A stretch of 64,000 bases of DNA from Rhizobiales bacterium GAS188. GTDB lineage: Bacteria; Pseudomonadota; Alphaproteobacteria; Rhizobiales; Beijerinckiaceae. The DNA lies in the NCBI GenBank assembly GCA_900104855.1, contig FNSS01000001.1:1860001-1924000 (forward strand), given 5' to 3'. The notes under the pieces were generated by a model. It was given only the letters and a program-made list of their open reading frames with translations, did not search any database and had not been told where the DNA came from. Shown one piece after another: positions 1 to 8,951 of this stretch (the stretch's first letter is position 1; each line of letters opens with the position of its first letter). The position numbers were made by a program, and so were the translations under genes.

Positions 1-159
1 GCCGCGCACGAAGCCTGGCGAATGCGGCAAGGTGGTCGCCGGCGTCCAGCAGCGGATTTCCCGCACGGACATGATGTCCACGCAGAATTCCTGATTGCCG
101 ATGCGGAAGGCGATAACCTTGCGGGGTTCGGCCACTTCAGTCCTTGCGATGTCGTTCAT
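1..159 (-). CDS. cheW: Chemotaxis adaptor CheW (5' part, runs off the left edge)
   Basis: The first 53 codons of a CheW-like protein, starting [20 protein letters not shown], with the conserved strand [16 protein letters not shown] and the turn [15 protein letters not shown] seen in CheW. CheW couples chemoreceptors to the kinase CheA in the cytoplasmic signalling array. It starts 9 bases after the cheA stop on the same strand, so it is the most distal visible gene of the chemotaxis operon. The C-terminal two thirds lie outside the window. Confidence 0.9.
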   Translation of the reverse strand, partial: MNDIARTEVAEPRKVIAFRIGNQEFCVDIMSVREIRCWTPATTLPHSPGFVRG

Positions 160-168
160 GGATCCCAC

Positions 169-2358
169 CTACGCTGCCTGACGGTGTTCAAGAGAGGTCG
201 ATAAGGTGTCGGTACCGGTAACCACGGTATCGACGTCGACGATGAGCGCGACCCGGCCGTCGCCGAGAATGGTCGCCGCCGCGATGCCGGGCACGTGCCC
301 GTAATTGCCTTCCAGGCTCTTGACGACGATCTGTCGCTGATCCTGGATGGTGTCGACCATCAAGGCGCTGCGGCTGCCGTTCTCGGATTCCACGAGGATG
401 GCGACGCAAGCGAGAGGGTCGGCGGGCTCGCTGCGGTAACCGAGGCGGCGTCCCACATCGATCAGCGGCGTCAACGCCTTCCTGACCGAGATCACCGACT
501 CGGTGGTGCCGAAGCCATGCACATTCTCGGCTTTCGGTTGAAGGGTCTCGATGATCGCGGTCAGCGGCAGCACCAAGGTCTGGCCCGCTACGCTCACCAC
601 CATCCCGTCGAGCACCGCGAGCGTCAGCGGCAAGCTCAGCGTGAAGGTCGAGCCCTTGCCGGGGCGGGAGCTGATGCTGATGCGTCCCCCGAGCGCCTGG
701 ATCGAGCGCTTGACGACATCCATTCCAACGCCGCGCCCCGAGATGTCGGAGACGGTCTCGGCGGTCGAGAATCCGGGCAGGAAGATGAGGTTGTCTATCT
801 CGTCGTCGCTGAGCACGGCGTCTTGCGCCACGAGGCCTTTGCGGATCGCGATGTCCTTGACGCGTGCTCTGTCGATCCCGGCGCCGTCATCGGCCACCTC
901 GATGACGATGCGTCCGGAGCGATGCAAGGCGCTGAGGCGCACGACCCCCTCGGCCGCCTTCCCTGCAGCGAGGCGCTTCTGCGGATTCTCGATGCCGTGA
1001 TCGATAGCGTTGCGGAGCATATGCGTGAGCGGATCGGCCAGGCGCTCGATCACGGTTTTGTCGACCTCGGTGCCTTCGCCATCCGTCACCAGATGGACGG
1101 ACTTGCCGGTCATCTCGGCAACTTCGCGCACGATGCGCGACATCCGCTGGAAGACGGGCTTCACCGGTTGGGCGCGGATGGCCATCACGCTGTCCTGGAT
1201 CTCGCGCGTCAGGCGTTCGAGCTCGTCGAGCCCCATGACGACCGTCGACCCGCTGGCAAGACCTGCCTCCGCCACGCGCTCCGACAGCATGGCCTGATTG
1301 ATGACCAGCTCGCCGATGAGATCCACGAGACGATCGACGCGGTCGATGTCGACGCGGATCGTCGTCTGCGCGGCGGGTGCCTTGGCCTCCGCCTTCGCCT
1401 GCTCGGATTTGGAAGCGATCGGCGCCGCAGGAGTCGAGGGATCGTTTCGGCGCGTCTCGCCCTCGCCCGACGGTCCGAGCGGATCCGCGACGGTGCCCAT
1501 CGGCATGTCGGGGCTCGTACCGATCTCGGCCTCCAATTTACGCAAGAGCGACGAAACGTCCGAGTTTTCGGCTTCCGCGGAAGCGTCGCTCGCGTCACTC
1601 TCTTGGCGAATCTCGAGCTCGCAATCCTGATCGACGAATTCGAAGACCTCGCGGATGGCGGATTCATCGCTCTCAGTCGTCAGCGCAATGGTCCAGCGCA
1701 GATAGGCGCCTTCGGGATCGAGCTCAGGGAGCTGCGGCAGATCGCCGATGTCGCAGGTGACGACGGTTTCCCCGAGGCGCCCGAGCTCGCGGAACAAGAG
1801 AGCAGCTTCGTTGGCCTTGGAATAGAGATCGGGCTTGGGCTTGAACAGGATCGTGAATCGGGCTGGTCCCGGCGCCGGCGCGGGCTCGAGAGCAAGCTCA
1901 TCGAAAGAGAAGGCGACCGGCTGGAAATTCAACTCCCCCATGCCGTCATCCGCATCCGCGCCCCCGTCAGAGTCCGCGACGAATAATGCTCCGACCTCCT
2001 CGATGATGGCTCCGCAACGCTCGAGATCGACGGAACCGCCGTCGCGGGCGCAGCGCACCAGATCGGCCAGCATGTCGGCCGCGCGCAGCATCACTTTCGA
2101 GCCCGCCGGCGTTGCGGTGAACCGTCCCGAACGCAAATGATCCAAGGTCGTTTCGAACGCATGGGCGAAGCGCACGAGGTCTTCGAGATGGAACGCACCT
2201 GCGCCACCCTTGATCGAATGCACGGCGCGGAAGATCGCATTGATCGTTTCGGGATCGGCGTCTCCGCTTTCGAGTGCGAGGAGACCGGTTTCCAGCTCCG
2301 CGAGTTGCTCCTCGCATTCCTGGAAGAAGGTCTGTTTGATGGTTGCCATCGTGTCCAC
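169..2358 (-). CDS. cheA: Chemotaxis histidine kinase CheA
   Basis: 729 residues with the full CheA layout. An N-terminal HPt domain carries the phosphorylated His47 in RAVHSIKGGAGAF. Residues about 150-250 form a CheY-binding-like P2 segment. Then come dimerisation helices, the ATP-binding domain (N box LTHMLRNAIDHGIE, G1 DDGAGID, G2 FSTAETVSDISGRGVGMD), and a C-terminal CheW-like domain. The GTG start at 2358 is chosen because a GGAGG motif lies 10 bases upstream; the ATG at 2349 is the alternative but is too far from that motif. It autophosphorylates in response to receptors and passes phosphate to CheY. It lies between cheY (21 bases upstream) and cheW (9 bases downstream). CheB and CheR are not in the window. 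Confidence 0.97.
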   Translation of the reverse strand: MDTMATIKQTFFQECEEQLAELETGLLALESGDADPETINAIFRAVHSIKGGAGAFHLEDLVRFAHAFETTLDHLRSGRFTATPAGSKVMLRAADMLADLVRCARDGGSVDLERCGAIIEEVGALFVADSDGGADADDGMGELNFQPVAFSFDELALEPAPAPGPARFTILFKPKPDLYSKANEAALLFRELGRLGETVVTCDIGDLPQLPELDPEGAYLRWTIALTTESDESAIREVFEFVDQDCELEIRQESDASDASAEAENSDVSSLLRKLEAEIGTSPDMPMGTVADPLGPSGEGETRRNDPSTPAAPIASKSEQAKAEAKAPAAQTTIRVDIDRVDRLVDLIGELVINQAMLSERVAEAGLASGSTVVMGLDELERLTREIQDSVMAIRAQPVKPVFQRMSRIVREVAEMTGKSVHLVTDGEGTEVDKTVIERLADPLTHMLRNAIDHGIENPQKRLAAGKAAEGVVRLSALHRSGRIVIEVADDGAGIDRARVKDIAIRKGLVAQDAVLSDDEIDNLIFLPGFSTAETVSDISGRGVGMDVVKRSIQALGGRISISSRPGKGSTFTLSLPLTLAVLDGMVVSVAGQTLVLPLTAIIETLQPKAENVHGFGTTESVISVRKALTPLIDVGRRLGYRSEPADPLACVAILVESENGSRSALMVDTIQDQRQIVVKSLEGNYGHVPGIAAATILGDGRVALIVDVDTVVTGTDTLSTSLEHRQAA

Positions 2359-2379
2359 GGGTCGGTGTCCTCCGCGATC

Positions 2380-2745
2380 TCAGGCTGCGACACGCCGGAT
2401 GGCGTCGACGAGCTTCACCGGATCGAAGGGCTTCACGATCCAGCCGGTGGCACCCGCCTGGCGGGCCCGATTTTTCTTCTCGGCATCGCTCTCGGTGGTC
2501 AGCACCAGGATGGGCACCGCGCGGTGACGCGGGTCGCGGCGCACCCCTTCAATGAATCCGAAGCCGTCGAGGCGCGGCATGTTGATGTCGGTGATGATGA
2601 CGTCGGGCTTCTCGCCCTGAAGGACGTCCAGCCCATGCAGCCCATCCTCGGCTTGCACGACACTGAAGCCCGCATCCGCCAAGGCCATCCGCAGCATGTC
2701 GCGCATGGTCCGCGAATCGTCGACGGTGAGTATGACCTTGCTCAT
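2380..2745 (-). CDS. cheY: Chemotaxis response regulator CheY
   Basis: A single 121-residue receiver domain without an output domain. It has the acidic pair Asp9-Asp10, phosphoacceptor Asp53 in IITDINMPRLDG, the conserved Thr in LVLTTES and Lys105 in IVKPFDP. That is the CheY set, so it should carry phosphate from CheA to the flagellar motor or act as a phosphate sink. Its ATG overlaps the stop of the upstream STAS gene by 4 bases (ATGA), which indicates translational coupling. No other cheY is visible in the window. Confidence 0.95.
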   Translation of the reverse strand: MSKVILTVDDSRTMRDMLRMALADAGFSVVQAEDGLHGLDVLQGEKPDVIITDINMPRLDGFGFIEGVRRDPRHRAVPILVLTTESDAEKKNRARQAGATGWIVKPFDPVKLVDAIRRVAA

Positions 2746-3041
2746 TGCTGCAGTTCTCGAGTTGTGAACATGGAAGGGTCGATTCCGAGATGGCGCAGGG
2801 CCTCGACGAAGTCCGGCGATGGGTGCAGGACCTCAAGCTTGGCGCCGTCGGCATCCCAGGTCTTGAGAGCGGCCAGGAGGACCTGCAAGCACTGCCCCCC
2901 GAGGCGCACCACCTCCGAGGCATCGATCGACAGATCGATGCCTCGCATCGACAGGAAGCGCTCGGCGAGCGGCGCTGCAGCCGTGAGATCCATGACCGGG
3001 GGGAGCTGCAGCGTTTGGGTCGTATCTGCCAGGTTCGTCAT
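2742..3041 (-). CDS. STAS-domain protein of the chemotaxis operon
   Basis: 99 residues forming one STAS fold: an N-terminal strand TLQLPPVMDL, a central LSIDASEVVRLGGQCLQVLL segment and a closing helix DFVEALRHLGI. STAS proteins such as SpoIIAA bind partner proteins and are often switched by phosphorylation of a Ser or Thr in the loop after the DAS strand; here that loop reads VVRLGG with no Ser or Thr, so a phosphoswitch is doubtful. STAS genes occur in several alphaproteobacterial che operons, where the role is poorly defined. It sits 9 bases after the receptor gene and overlaps cheY by 4 bases. Confidence 0.8.
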   Translation of the reverse strand: MTNLADTTQTLQLPPVMDLTAAAPLAERFLSMRGIDLSIDASEVVRLGGQCLQVLLAALKTWDADGAKLEVLHPSPDFVEALRHLGIDPSMFTTRELQQ

Positions 3042-3050
3042 CTGCGTGCC

Positions 3051-4300
3051 TCAGAACTCTTCCCAACCATCGGCGTCGGGCGCAGCCTCGGCCTTGCGGA
3101 CAGCGGTTTCGCCGCGGCGGCTGGCCACGGCCCTGAGAGCCGGCTGAGGCTTGCCGGAAGACGGATTGACTGAAAACGGCTTGGCAGAACTCGAATTGGC
3201 GGCTCGGGCCCGCATCGGCTCGACTTTGTTGCTGCCCTTGCCGGCAGCCTGCGTGCTGAGCTGAAATTGCGAGACGAGTTGCACGAGCTCGTCCGATTCC
3301 TGGGCCAGCGCATGCGTCGCGGCGGTCGACTCTTCGGCCATCGCGGCGCTCTGCTGCGTGCCCTGATCCATCTGGTTGATGGCGGTGTTCACCTGCTGCA
3401 GCCCCGTCGCCTGCTCGCGCGCCCCGACCGCGATATCGGCGATCACCGTGTTCATCTCGGCGATCTGGGTCGCGATCCGCTCCAGCGCCTGACCGGCCTT
3501 GCCGACCAGGTCCACGCCCTGCTCGACCTGCGTGCTCGAGGTGGAGATCAGTGCCTTGATCTCCTTCGCCGCCTCGGCCGAACGCTGCGCCAGGGCGCGC
3601 ACTTCGGAAGCGACGACCGCGAAGCCGCGGCCCGCATCGCCGGCACGTGCCGCTTCAACGCCGGCATTCAAGGCGAGCAGGTTAGTCTGGAAGGCGATCT
3701 CGTCGATCACCCCGATGATCTGGCCGATCTGCTGCGAGGATTTCTCGATGCCGCCCATGGCTTTGATGGCCTCGCGCACCACCTCGCCGCTCTTCTCGGC
3801 ATCGGTCTTGGCGTTGGAGACCACTTCGCGCGCATGGGCCGCGCCCTCGGCGGTCTTCTTCACGGTGGCGGTGATCTCGTCGAGGGCCGCCGCCGTCTCT
3901 TCGAGGCTCGCCGCCTGCTGCTCGGTGCGCCGCGACATGTCGTCGGCGGCCCGCGAGATCTCCTCGGTGCCCGAGCCGATGCCCTTGGTGTTCGAAGCGA
4001 TGGTCAGCATGGTGTGCTGCAGCTTCTCGACCGAGCGGTTGAAATCGAGGCGCAGCTTGTCGACCTTGGCCTGGAAGGGGGTCTCGAGGCGGAAGGCAAG
4101 ATCGCCGCTCGCCAGATGCTCCATGCCCTCGCCGAGCGCATCGGTGGCGAATTGCAGCTGGCGTGCCTCCTCGGCCTTCTCGGCCTCATGGGCGGCGCGG
4201 GCTTCCTCCGCATGTCGGTGCGTCGTCCCGGCCTGCGCTTCGAGCCGCGTCTTCTCGATCGCCGCATCCTTGAACACCTGCACGGCCTGCGCCATGCGGC
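3051..4300. repeat. Copy A of receptor signalling-domain direct repeat
   Basis: The 3' part of the downstream receptor gene matches the equivalent part of the upstream receptor (copy B) at nearly every base, in the same orientation. At protein level, from [15 protein letters not shown] to the GWEEF end, only scattered substitutions and a variable linker near the C-terminus are seen. This suggests recent duplication or gene conversion. The outer limit near 4300 is approximate. Confidence 0.85.
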
Positions 4301-5069
4301 CGATCTCGTCGTCGCTGCGCATCGCCGGCAGCTCGACATCACTCTTACCTTCGGCGAGGGACACCATCGCCTGGCTCAGATCATTGAGACGACGCGACAG
4401 GCCGAGCACGACGACACAAGCAAGGCCTCCGATCGCGAGAAGGAAGCCGAGCCCGATGCCGGCCGAGACATAGATCCTCTGCCAGATCTGGGCGCTGACA
4501 TCGTCGATATAAACGCCGGTGCCCAGCACCCATTTCCAGGGCGCGAACCATTTGACGTAGGACAGCTTGGGCGAGGGATTGTCCAAGGCCGCGCCGGGCT
4601 TGGCGTATTGATATTCCACGAAGCCCGCGCCCTTGGCGACGGCCGTCTCGTGCATGGCCAACGAGAGGGGCCTGCCGTCCAAGGCAACGGTGTTCGAGAC
4701 GACCCCTTCCTGGTCGGGCCGAGCGCCGTGGACGATCGACGTCCCGACGTCGTCTTGAACGAAGAAATAGTCGTTGGTGTTGTAGCGCATGGCGCGCACG
4801 GCGGCCTTGGCGCGCAGCTGTGCCTCGGCTTCGCTGATCTTGCCGGCCTTGAATTCCTGATATTGCTGCTCGATGACCTTATTGGCCACCTCGGACACGG
4901 TCCTGAGCTGGTCGCGGCGCGCCGCATAGATCGCGTCCGCCCCCATCCAAGTCAGCGCGGTGACGACCGCGACCAGGGCGAATGCGAAGAGCGCGACGAT
5001 TGCTGCGAGACGCGAGCGGATCGTCTTGAAAACGCGCCGGCCGCCGGTCTTCTCATCGGGTTGCTTCAT
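3051..5069 (-). CDS. Methyl-accepting chemotaxis protein with single Cache sensor
   Basis: 672 residues. TM1 lies at about 19-39, followed by a periplasmic single-Cache domain ([25 protein letters not shown]), TM2 at about 200-225 and a HAMP region. A long coiled coil carries the MCP hairpin tip [38 protein letters not shown], here given only as the family landmark around residues 470-505. The protein ends in DADGWEEF, a xWxxF pentapeptide of the type that tethers CheR/CheB. Single-Cache receptors usually sense small organic acids; the ligand is unknown here. Its C-terminal half is almost identical to that of the upstream receptor. AAGGA lies upstream of the chosen ATG. Confidence 0.95.
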   Translation of the reverse strand: MKQPDEKTGGRRVFKTIRSRLAAIVALFAFALVAVVTALTWMGADAIYAARRDQLRTVSEVANKVIEQQYQEFKAGKISEAEAQLRAKAAVRAMRYNTNDYFFVQDDVGTSIVHGARPDQEGVVSNTVALDGRPLSLAMHETAVAKGAGFVEYQYAKPGAALDNPSPKLSYVKWFAPWKWVLGTGVYIDDVSAQIWQRIYVSAGIGLGFLLAIGGLACVVVLGLSRRLNDLSQAMVSLAEGKSDVELPAMRSDDEIGRMAQAVQVFKDAAIEKTRLEAQAGTTHRHAEEARAAHEAEKAEEARQLQFATDALGEGMEHLASGDLAFRLETPFQAKVDKLRLDFNRSVEKLQHTMLTIASNTKGIGSGTEEISRAADDMSRRTEQQAASLEETAAALDEITATVKKTAEGAAHAREVVSNAKTDAEKSGEVVREAIKAMGGIEKSSQQIGQIIGVIDEIAFQTNLLALNAGVEAARAGDAGRGFAVVASEVRALAQRSAEAAKEIKALISTSSTQVEQGVDLVGKAGQALERIATQIAEMNTVIADIAVGAREQATGLQQVNTAINQMDQGTQQSAAMAEESTAATHALAQESDELVQLVSQFQLSTQAAGKGSNKVEPMRARAANSSSAKPFSVNPSSGKPQPALRAVASRRGETAVRKAEAAPDADGWEEF

Positions 5070-5122
5070 GACACGCGACTTTCCTTGTTAACGCAACACT
5101 TTCGGCAGTTGATCGGTCTGCC

Positions 5123-6365
5123 TCAGAACTCTTCCCAACCATCGGCGTCGGGCGCAGCCTCGGCCTTGCGGACAGCGGTTTCGCCGCGGCGGCCGGCCAC
5201 GGCCCTGAGAGCCGGCTGAGGCTTGGCGGAAGACGGCCTGACTGAAGACGGCTTGGCAGAACTCGAATTGGCGACTCGGGCCCGCATCGGCTCGACCTTG
5301 GTGGCACCTTTGCTGGTGGCGCCGGCCCCAAGCTGGAACTGCGAGACAAGTTGCACGAGCTCGTCCGATTCCTGGGCCAGCGAATGGGTCGCTGCGGTCG
5401 ACTCTTCGGCCATCGCGGCGCTCTGCTGCGTGCCCTGATCCATCTGGTTGATGGCGGTGTTCACCTGCTGCAGCCCCGTCGCCTGCTCACGCGCCCCGAC
5501 CGCGATATCGGCGATCACCGTGTTCATCTCGGCGATCTGGGTCGCAATCCGCTCCAGCGCCTGGCCCGCCTTGCCGACCAGGTCCACGCCCTGCTCGACC
5601 TGCGTGCTCGAGGTGGAGATCAGCGCCTTGATCTCCTTCGCCGCCTCGGCCGAGCGCTGCGCCAGGGCACGCACCTCGGAAGCCACCACCGCGAAGCCGC
5701 GGCCCGCATCGCCGGCACGTGCCGCTTCGACGCCGGCATTCAAGGCGAGCAGGTTGGTCTGGAAGGCGATCTCGTCGATCACCCCGATGATCTGGCCGAT
5801 CTGCTGCGAGGATTTCTCGATGCCGCCCATGGCCTTGATGGCCTCGCGCACCACCGCGCCGCTCTTCTCGGCATCGGTCTTGGCGTTGGAGACCACTTCG
5901 CGCGCATGGGCCGCGCCCTCGGCGGTCTTCTTCACGGTGGCGGTGATCTCGTCGAGGGCCGCGGCCGTCTCTTCGAGGCTCGCCGCCTGCTGCTCGGTGC
6001 GCCGCGACATGTCGTCGGCGGCCCGCGAGATCTCCTCGGTGCCCGAGCCGATGCCCTTGGTGCTCGAGGCGATGGTCAGCATGGTGTGCTGCAGCTTCTC
6101 GACCGAGCGGTTGAAATCGAGGCGCAGCTTGTCGACCTTGGCCTGGAAGGGGGTCTCGAGACGAATGGCGAGATCGCCGCTCGCGAGATGCTCCATGCCT
6201 TCGCCGAGCGCATCGGTGGCGAATTGCAGCTGGCGTGCCTCTTCGGCCTTCTCGGCCTCATGGGCGGCGCGGGCCTCCTCAGCCTGCCGGCGCGTGGTCT
6301 CGGCCTGCGCTTCGAGCCGCGTCTTCTCGACCGCCGCATCCTTGAACACCTGCACGGCTTCCGCC
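5123..6365. repeat. Copy B of receptor signalling-domain direct repeat
   Basis: Partner of copy A, about 2.07 kb apart start to start. The matching stretch covers the HAMP-distal linker, the methylation helices and the hairpin tip of both receptors. Direct repeats of this length can recombine, which would fuse the two receptors and delete about 2 kb. Confidence 0.85.
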
Positions 6366-7108
6366 ATGCGGCCGATCTCGTCCCGACGCCCCAAAGCCGG
6401 AACGGCGACGCGGTCATCCCCCTCCGCCAGCTTCTTCATCGCGCCCGTCATCTCCCGCACCGGTGCCGCGATGGTGCGCGACAACCACCAGCCGACCAGC
6501 AGCGACAGGATGAGGGCCGACAGGCCGCCCAAAATCAGAGCGAGCTGGGCGAAGCTCATCAGACGGTCCTGCTTGCCCTGAGCATCGGCCGACCAGGCGT
6601 CGATCTTGCCGCGTGTCTCGTTGACGAGCTCACGCACGGGCTTCATCAGCTCGCGGCCTCGCGGCGACTTGGCGAGCTGTGCGGCTTGATCGAGCGTCTG
6701 CGGATTGCGGGCAAGACGCATCTGAGGTTCGCCGATTTCCTGGCGCCAGAGATCGGCCGCGGCCACCAACTTGTTGATGAGCGTCAGTATCTCCGGATGA
6801 GTCGCGGCGTCCTTGCGAACGGCAGCCACGTTCTGCTCGTAATACTTCACGGCGTCGTCGTAGGCCTTCGAGGCCTGCTCGGCCTGGGTGCTGATATAAC
6901 CGCGCGAAGATGACGACTGGTCGAACAGAGCGCCGATGATGCGGTCGACCTCATAGGTGACGTTATTGGTGTCCGTGTTCAGGCGCGCAGCCGCATCGAG
7001 AGAGCTCAAGACGCCGAACAAGGCCGCGCACATGATCGCGACCGCGACGAGAACGCACGCGAAGCCGGCAGCGAGCTTGCGTGACACCGAAAGATTTGAG
7101 AGCGACAT
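5123..7108 (-). CDS. Methyl-accepting chemotaxis protein with helical (CHASE3-like) sensor
   Basis: 661 residues. TM1 is at about 12-34, followed by a mostly helical periplasmic domain (residues 40-190, with DQSSSSRGYISTQ resembling CHASE3 or four-helix-bundle sensors). TM2 lies at about 190-212, then a HAMP region and the same cytoplasmic signalling coiled coil as the next gene. It ends in the same GWEEF pentapeptide. It is the first gene of the six-gene chemotaxis operon. Only the sensor halves differ between the two receptors, so they probably feed different stimuli into the same array. The ligand is unknown. Confidence 0.94.
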   Translation of the reverse strand: MSLSNLSVSRKLAAGFACVLVAVAIMCAALFGVLSSLDAAARLNTDTNNVTYEVDRIIGALFDQSSSSRGYISTQAEQASKAYDDAVKYYEQNVAAVRKDAATHPEILTLINKLVAAADLWRQEIGEPQMRLARNPQTLDQAAQLAKSPRGRELMKPVRELVNETRGKIDAWSADAQGKQDRLMSFAQLALILGGLSALILSLLVGWWLSRTIAAPVREMTGAMKKLAEGDDRVAVPALGRRDEIGRMAEAVQVFKDAAVEKTRLEAQAETTRRQAEEARAAHEAEKAEEARQLQFATDALGEGMEHLASGDLAIRLETPFQAKVDKLRLDFNRSVEKLQHTMLTIASSTKGIGSGTEEISRAADDMSRRTEQQAASLEETAAALDEITATVKKTAEGAAHAREVVSNAKTDAEKSGAVVREAIKAMGGIEKSSQQIGQIIGVIDEIAFQTNLLALNAGVEAARAGDAGRGFAVVASEVRALAQRSAEAAKEIKALISTSSTQVEQGVDLVGKAGQALERIATQIAEMNTVIADIAVGAREQATGLQQVNTAINQMDQGTQQSAAMAEESTAATHSLAQESDELVQLVSQFQLGAGATSKGATKVEPMRARVANSSSAKPSSVRPSSAKPQPALRAVAGRRGETAVRKAEAAPDADGWEEF

Positions 7109-8161
7109 CTAAATCTCGCAAATGATCTGCCGCTTTCGAGGGAGCGGCTTGGGGGGTGGCAATCTCACGGCGCCCCGCATCGCGCTTGCGATGGGAGGTT
7201 CATGAATGCAGATGAAAGACGTGTGGAACTGACCCGCAAACACGGACGCGCATGTCGCCCCCTTGCTTCCGGACATGGCGCAGTCGGCAGGCTTTGTTCA
7301 ATCGGTCGGCATGGCGCTACCCCAGATACTCGGGAGGTCTGAAACGACATCCGGGGATTCGACCCGTATGACAGAACGGCATCATGCCTTTGAGTTAGCC
7401 GCCCCCTGCGGAACTACCCAATCTGCCATGAATAAAAGGTCTCACATTTCTGTTACTAAAAGATTAGCCTCACAACCTTTGCAGATCAGCCGAGATTGTC
7501 CAGTTGCGGGCGCCAGAAGGCCTGAGCGCAATGTGCCGCCCGGCGGCCGCGAAGCTGGCGAGACGGTGCGCTTGTCCAAGCTTTGGAGCGGCGAGCATTT
7601 GCCCATTGCTGACGCGGGCAAGGCGAGGCTTGAATTCGGAGACCAGCGCCTGCTTCGAAGCTACCGGGAAGGATTGAAAGCCGATAGGACGGAGATGCGC
7701 CGCGATCCGCCCCTAACCCGGGGCACGCATCCGAGAGCGGTCCCTGCCGATCGGGTAGGCGGCAAATCAACGATTTCTCGCAGGGCCGCGGCACGCAGCG
7801 ACGTGCCACATGACCGCGGCTTACGCCCGATCGCGTGCTTGGCCTACCCGAACGAGATCCCACCGATCTCGCCTCGTTGCGGCAATCCTGTCATCGCCGG
7901 AGGCTATCGCCATTGATAGGTCGAATGGCGGGCCCAATCCCGCGGACACTCTAAGGCCTCTCACCCGATATGGCCTCTCGCCCTTAAGAAAGCATGATCA
8001 TGCGGAGTTTTGCCACGGCTCAAGGAGGGCCGGCCGCACGCCTTCTGCAGCTCCGCTCCTCAGGAAATGCCGCTTCACGCGCGACAAATTGCCAGGGTCA
8101 GGAGCAGAAAGATGATGCTGCCGTTGACAATCGGCTCCGAGCGCCCCAAACAGCGCGCCGG
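7109..8161. other. Gene-free stretch upstream of the chemotaxis operon
   Basis: About 1.05 kb with no ORF that resembles a protein. The reading frames of 125-217 codons here are low-complexity and Arg/Pro-rich on both strands, as expected for chance frames in GC-rich DNA. 7400-7490 is AT-richer and may hold the chemotaxis operon promoter, but I see no confident -35/-10 or flagellar sigma pattern. It could also hide a small RNA. Confidence 0.5.
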
Positions 8162-8246
8162 GCCCAGGTGGCGGAATTGGTAGACGCGCTGGTTTCAGGT
8201 ACCAGTGGTGAAAGCCGTGGAGGTTCGAGTCCTCTCCTGGGCACCA
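8162..8246 (+). tRNA. tRNA-Leu(CAG)
   Basis: Class II tRNA with acceptor stem GCCCAGG (8162-8168) paired to CCTGGGC (8236-8242), discriminator A and an encoded CCA end (8244-8246). The anticodon stem CTGGT/ACCAG closes the loop TTCAGGT, giving anticodon CAG. A long variable arm follows, as expected for leucine, and the T arm contains GGTTCGAGTCC. Its last bases are repeated at 11170-11189, so its 3' end served as an integration site. Confidence 0.97.
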
Positions 8247-8248
8247 TC
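8229..8248. repeat. Putative attL, overlapping the tRNA-Leu 3' end
   Basis: 20-bp sequence covering the last 18 bases of the tRNA gene (T-arm 3' side, acceptor strand and CCA) plus two following bases. It is identical to 11170-11189. Confidence 0.78.
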
Positions 8249-8317
8249 TTTGCGGCAAGGAATAATCGCAATATCAAGAAGTTAGGGCTACCCGACAGGT
8301 ACAAACGGGTGGTCCAA

Positions 8318-8668
8318 ATGGTCCTTTGTATGAGCCGTCCCTTCAAGCACCCCGAGACGGGTGTCTACTATTTCCGTAAGGCCGTTCCTGATCATCTCCG
8401 CGAGGCCCTCGGCAAGCGTGAGGAGAAGCGGTCGCTGCGCACCAAGGAGCCCGCCGAGGCGCGCCGGAAGTTCGCTGCCGTTGCCTCTGAAGTCGAACGG
8501 CAATGGGCCACCCTGCGCTCTGACGCGGTATCCCTGACGCACAAGGAAGCCTACGCCCTTGCGGGTCGGTGGTATGGCTGGTTCGTCTCGCGCTTCGAGG
8601 ATGACCCCGGCAGCCAGATAGAAGCCTGTGAGGGATGGAGTGGGCGTCTCGCCGAAATGCCGCGTTAG
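8318..8668 (+). pseudogene. Truncated site-specific integrase (DUF6538-like N-terminus)
   Basis: About 116 codons from ATG 8318 (or ATG 8330). The protein opens with SRPFKHPETGVYYFRKAVPDHLR and EKRSLRTKEPAEARR, the N-terminal DNA-contacting region of phage-type tyrosine recombinases that carry a DUF6538 domain. Homology fades near 8620 and the frame stops at 8668. The catalytic domain with its Arg-His-Arg-Tyr residues is absent from all frames downstream. It begins 72 bases after tRNA-Leu, the usual place for an integrase that uses the tRNA end as its site. It is therefore a remnant and not expected to recombine. Confidence 0.75.
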
Positions 8669-8951
8669 GCTATCAGCGCGTCCACGGGATTGGCGGCAGG
8701 CCGGAGGGAGGGATGAGCAGTGCGGAACAGGCGACTCAGCTTCAGCCTATCGGCAGCCGTCTTGCGCTCGATCTGTTGCCAGTCAGAGGTCGAGAAGGCG
8801 CGGCGGTCGCACAGAAGGTAACCCTATAGCTTGAGCGACTGGTTTGGGTGGAAGGCGCCCGGCCCCTTTTAGGAGCAATTTAGCAAAAGCGGACATCGCT
8901 GAGTTAGGCGCGCGCGGGGTAGCTCCGGAAGTGGCAGGCAGCACTCCTTTC

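Noticed and set aside
295-1986. 563-codon open frame on the plus strand opposite cheA
   Set aside because: It is antisense to an unambiguous cheA. Long antisense frames are expected in GC-rich coding DNA, and the product is His/Asp/Arg-rich without a domain.
3267-6913. 650- and 520-codon plus-strand frames opposite the two receptor genes
   Set aside because: Both are shadows of receptor genes and resemble each other only because the receptors are duplicated.
7263-7916. 217-codon plus-strand frame in the gap before tRNA-Leu
   Set aside because: Low complexity, Arg/Pro-rich, no ribosome site and no recognisable family.
8635-8829. Short frames after the integrase stub
   Set aside because: They do not continue the recombinase fold in any frame and look like decayed sequence.
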